Assembly: GCA_964534315.1 (NCBI GenBank)
Contig: CAZHOV010000052.1
Span: forward strand, 1 to 32,137
Source: CAZHOV01 sp964534315
GTDB taxonomy: Bacteria > Bacteroidota > Bacteroidia > Chitinophagales > Saprospiraceae
Direction of reading: 5' to 3'
Length of the DNA: 32,137 nt
Shown: in pieces, positions 31,324-32,137 of the stretch
Layout of the letters: each line of letters starts with the position of its first letter
Numbering within the stretch: the stretch's first letter is position 1
Notes under the pieces: model-generated
The model's input: the letters and a program-made list of their open reading frames with translations, nothing else
What the model was told of the DNA's origin: nothing
Database searches by the model: none
Position numbers and translations under genes: made by a program

Positions 31324-32052
31324 ATGCTTTTACATAATTTCATCTTACTGTTTCAGGAAGGCTTATTTGACGGTCCGGGAAATCCGGATAGCTACATGAC
31401 CTATACCATTGGTATCATCCTGGTCATGATCGCTCTTTTTGTATTAGGCTATTTAATCAGAATGCTCATTGGCGCCCAATACAAGCGTCAGGTTAAAGAA
31501 CTGACCGCAGATCTGGAATCTTGCCGTGCCAAATCCAACCAACTCGAACAAGATCTTTCGTCTGCCCGTTACGACCTTTCCAAAAATCAAGACGAATTAA
31601 AGCGGGTAAGAAATCAAAATGCTAATCTGGATATTAAACTGAAGGTGTGTAATGAAAAATTAAATTCAATCGATCCTGCCGTTTTAACTGCCGCAGGAAT
31701 CGATGTAAGTGACACTAAACCAACGGATAAATCTAAATCAACAAGTCCAGCCTCCGCTAAAAAATCTGACATGGCAATGAAATTGGGATCTGCCAAACAA
31801 GATGACCTCAAAATAATCGAAGGCATAGGTCCTAAAATCGCAGAACTCCTAATCGCTGATGGTATAGATACCTGGCAAAAATTAGCGGACGCCTCCGTCG
31901 AACGCCTCAAAGAGATATTAGCTAAGGCAGGAGAGCGTTTCCGATTAGCAGTACCCGACACCTGGCCACAGCAAGCTCAACTTGCCGTTGACGGAAAATG
32001 GAAGGAACTGCAAGAACTGCAAGACCGATTGGACGGGGGTAGAGTGGTTTAG
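31324..32052 (+). CDS. Membrane-anchored coiled-coil protein with C-terminal helix-hairpin-helix domain
   Basis: The 242-aa product has one membrane helix (about residues 22-44, after a short outside or N-terminal segment), then a heptad-like coiled coil (about 52-105), a Lys/Ser/Pro linker, and a C-terminal domain from about 155. That domain begins DDLKIIEGIGPKIAELLIADGI and ends WPQQAQLAVDGKWKELQELQDRL. The IEGIGPKIAELL segment is a helix-hairpin-helix motif; from memory, the whole C-terminal block recurs in other bacteria, often annotated as a helix-hairpin-helix or L21-associated domain. No function is known to me. The start is the ATG at 31324; a TTG two codons upstream is possible. Its stop codon is at the edge of a heptamer array. 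It follows the OmpA-family gene closely. Confidence 0.8.
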   Translation: MLLHNFILLFQEGLFDGPGNPDSYMTYTIGIILVMIALFVLGYLIRMLIGAQYKRQVKELTADLESCRAKSNQLEQDLSSARYDLSKNQDELKRVRNQNANLDIKLKVCNEKLNSIDPAVLTAAGIDVSDTKPTDKSKSTSPASAKKSDMAMKLGSAKQDDLKIIEGIGPKIAELLIADGIDTWQKLADASVERLKEILAKAGERFRLAVPDTWPQQAQLAVDGKWKELQELQDRLDGGRVV

Positions 32053-32079
32053 TAATGAATAATGAATAATGAATAATTA
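32053..32079. repeat. AATGAAT heptamer array (short)
   Basis: Three AATGAAT units and a partial fourth begin directly after the stop codon of the HHH gene. The same unit forms the array between ccmB and ccsA. Confidence 0.8.
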
Positions 32080-32082
32080 ATA

Positions 32083-32137
32083 GTTAGTGGTTAGTGGTTA
32101 GTGGTTAGTGGTTAGTGGTTAGTGGTTAGTGGTTAGT
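32083..32137. repeat. GTTAGTG heptamer array, runs off the window
   Basis: Nearly eight perfect copies of GTTAGTG occupy 55 bp up to the window edge, so the full length is unknown. It is adjacent to, but different in sequence from, the AATGAAT array. Confidence 0.9.

Noticed and set aside
32083..32137. Heptamer array as the edge of a CRISPR or telomere-like array
   Set aside because: The units are contiguous with no spacer and are only 7 bp. A simple tandem repeat explains it.
1..32137. tRNA, rRNA or known riboswitch genes
   Set aside because: I read the intergenic regions and saw no cloverleaf, rRNA segment or recognisable riboswitch core. This was by eye, and a covariance-model search would be decisive.

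Overview
The window looks like a chromosomal segment of a Bacteroidota bacterium, probably a Saprospira/Lewinella-like marine or environmental member. Three things support this. There are two secreted proteins with type IX secretion (T9SS) C-terminal signals, one type B (gliding-motility-associated CTD) and one type A. The genes lack convincing Shine-Dalgarno sites, and several intergenic regions carry the Bacteroidota -7 element TAnnTTTG. Heptamer and octamer tandem repeats and long hairpins are also common between genes. I see no tRNA, rRNA, CRISPR array, intact insertion sequence or phage gene.

Layout, left to right. 1-161: start of a phenylacetate-CoA-ligase-like gene that leaves the window on the minus strand. 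217-3080: minus-strand msrB (lipoprotein methionine sulfoxide reductase), a four-helix membrane protein and rimO, separated by a 62-bp perfect palindrome, a pyrimidine tandem tract and a hairpin repeat. 3248-3991: plus-strand outer-membrane beta-barrel protein. 4157-8189: a tightly packed minus-strand cluster, pyrG, GT-C glycosyltransferase-like membrane protein, SpoU/TrmH methyltransferase and EVE-domain protein, with overlaps or very short gaps. 8363-17653: one giant minus-strand gene (3096 aa) for a T9SS surface protein with a choice-of-anchor L domain, SprB-like repeats and 23 tandem 84-residue Ig/PKD-like repeats, each with a conserved cysteine pair. 18185-20568: feoA-feoB ferrous iron uptake, preceded by a 20-bp perfect palindrome. 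20613-23003: secreted S9 prolyl-oligopeptidase-family peptidase. 23083-23229: a possible MITE-like element. 23244-26798: minus-strand ccmB, ccsA/ccmC, ccmD-like and gdhA (cytochrome c maturation and glutamate dehydrogenase). 26855-28759: T9SS type A protein with a propeller-like region and a conserved N-terminal domain that I cannot name. 29021-32052: plus-strand LysM/amidase, OmpA-family protein and membrane-anchored helix-hairpin-helix protein, probably a cell-envelope group. The window ends inside a heptamer array.

Most genes are housekeeping or envelope genes. The points most worth a second look are: the giant repeat protein and its invariant cysteine pairs; the unnamed N-terminal domain of the 634-aa T9SS protein; an IPT-like insertion in the heme-handling CcsA/CcmC protein; a FeoB whose G4 motif lacks its asparagine; the palindrome ahead of feoAB; the amidase/OmpA/HHH group; and the fact that many of the 3' gene ends abut or overlap a hairpin or tandem repeat.
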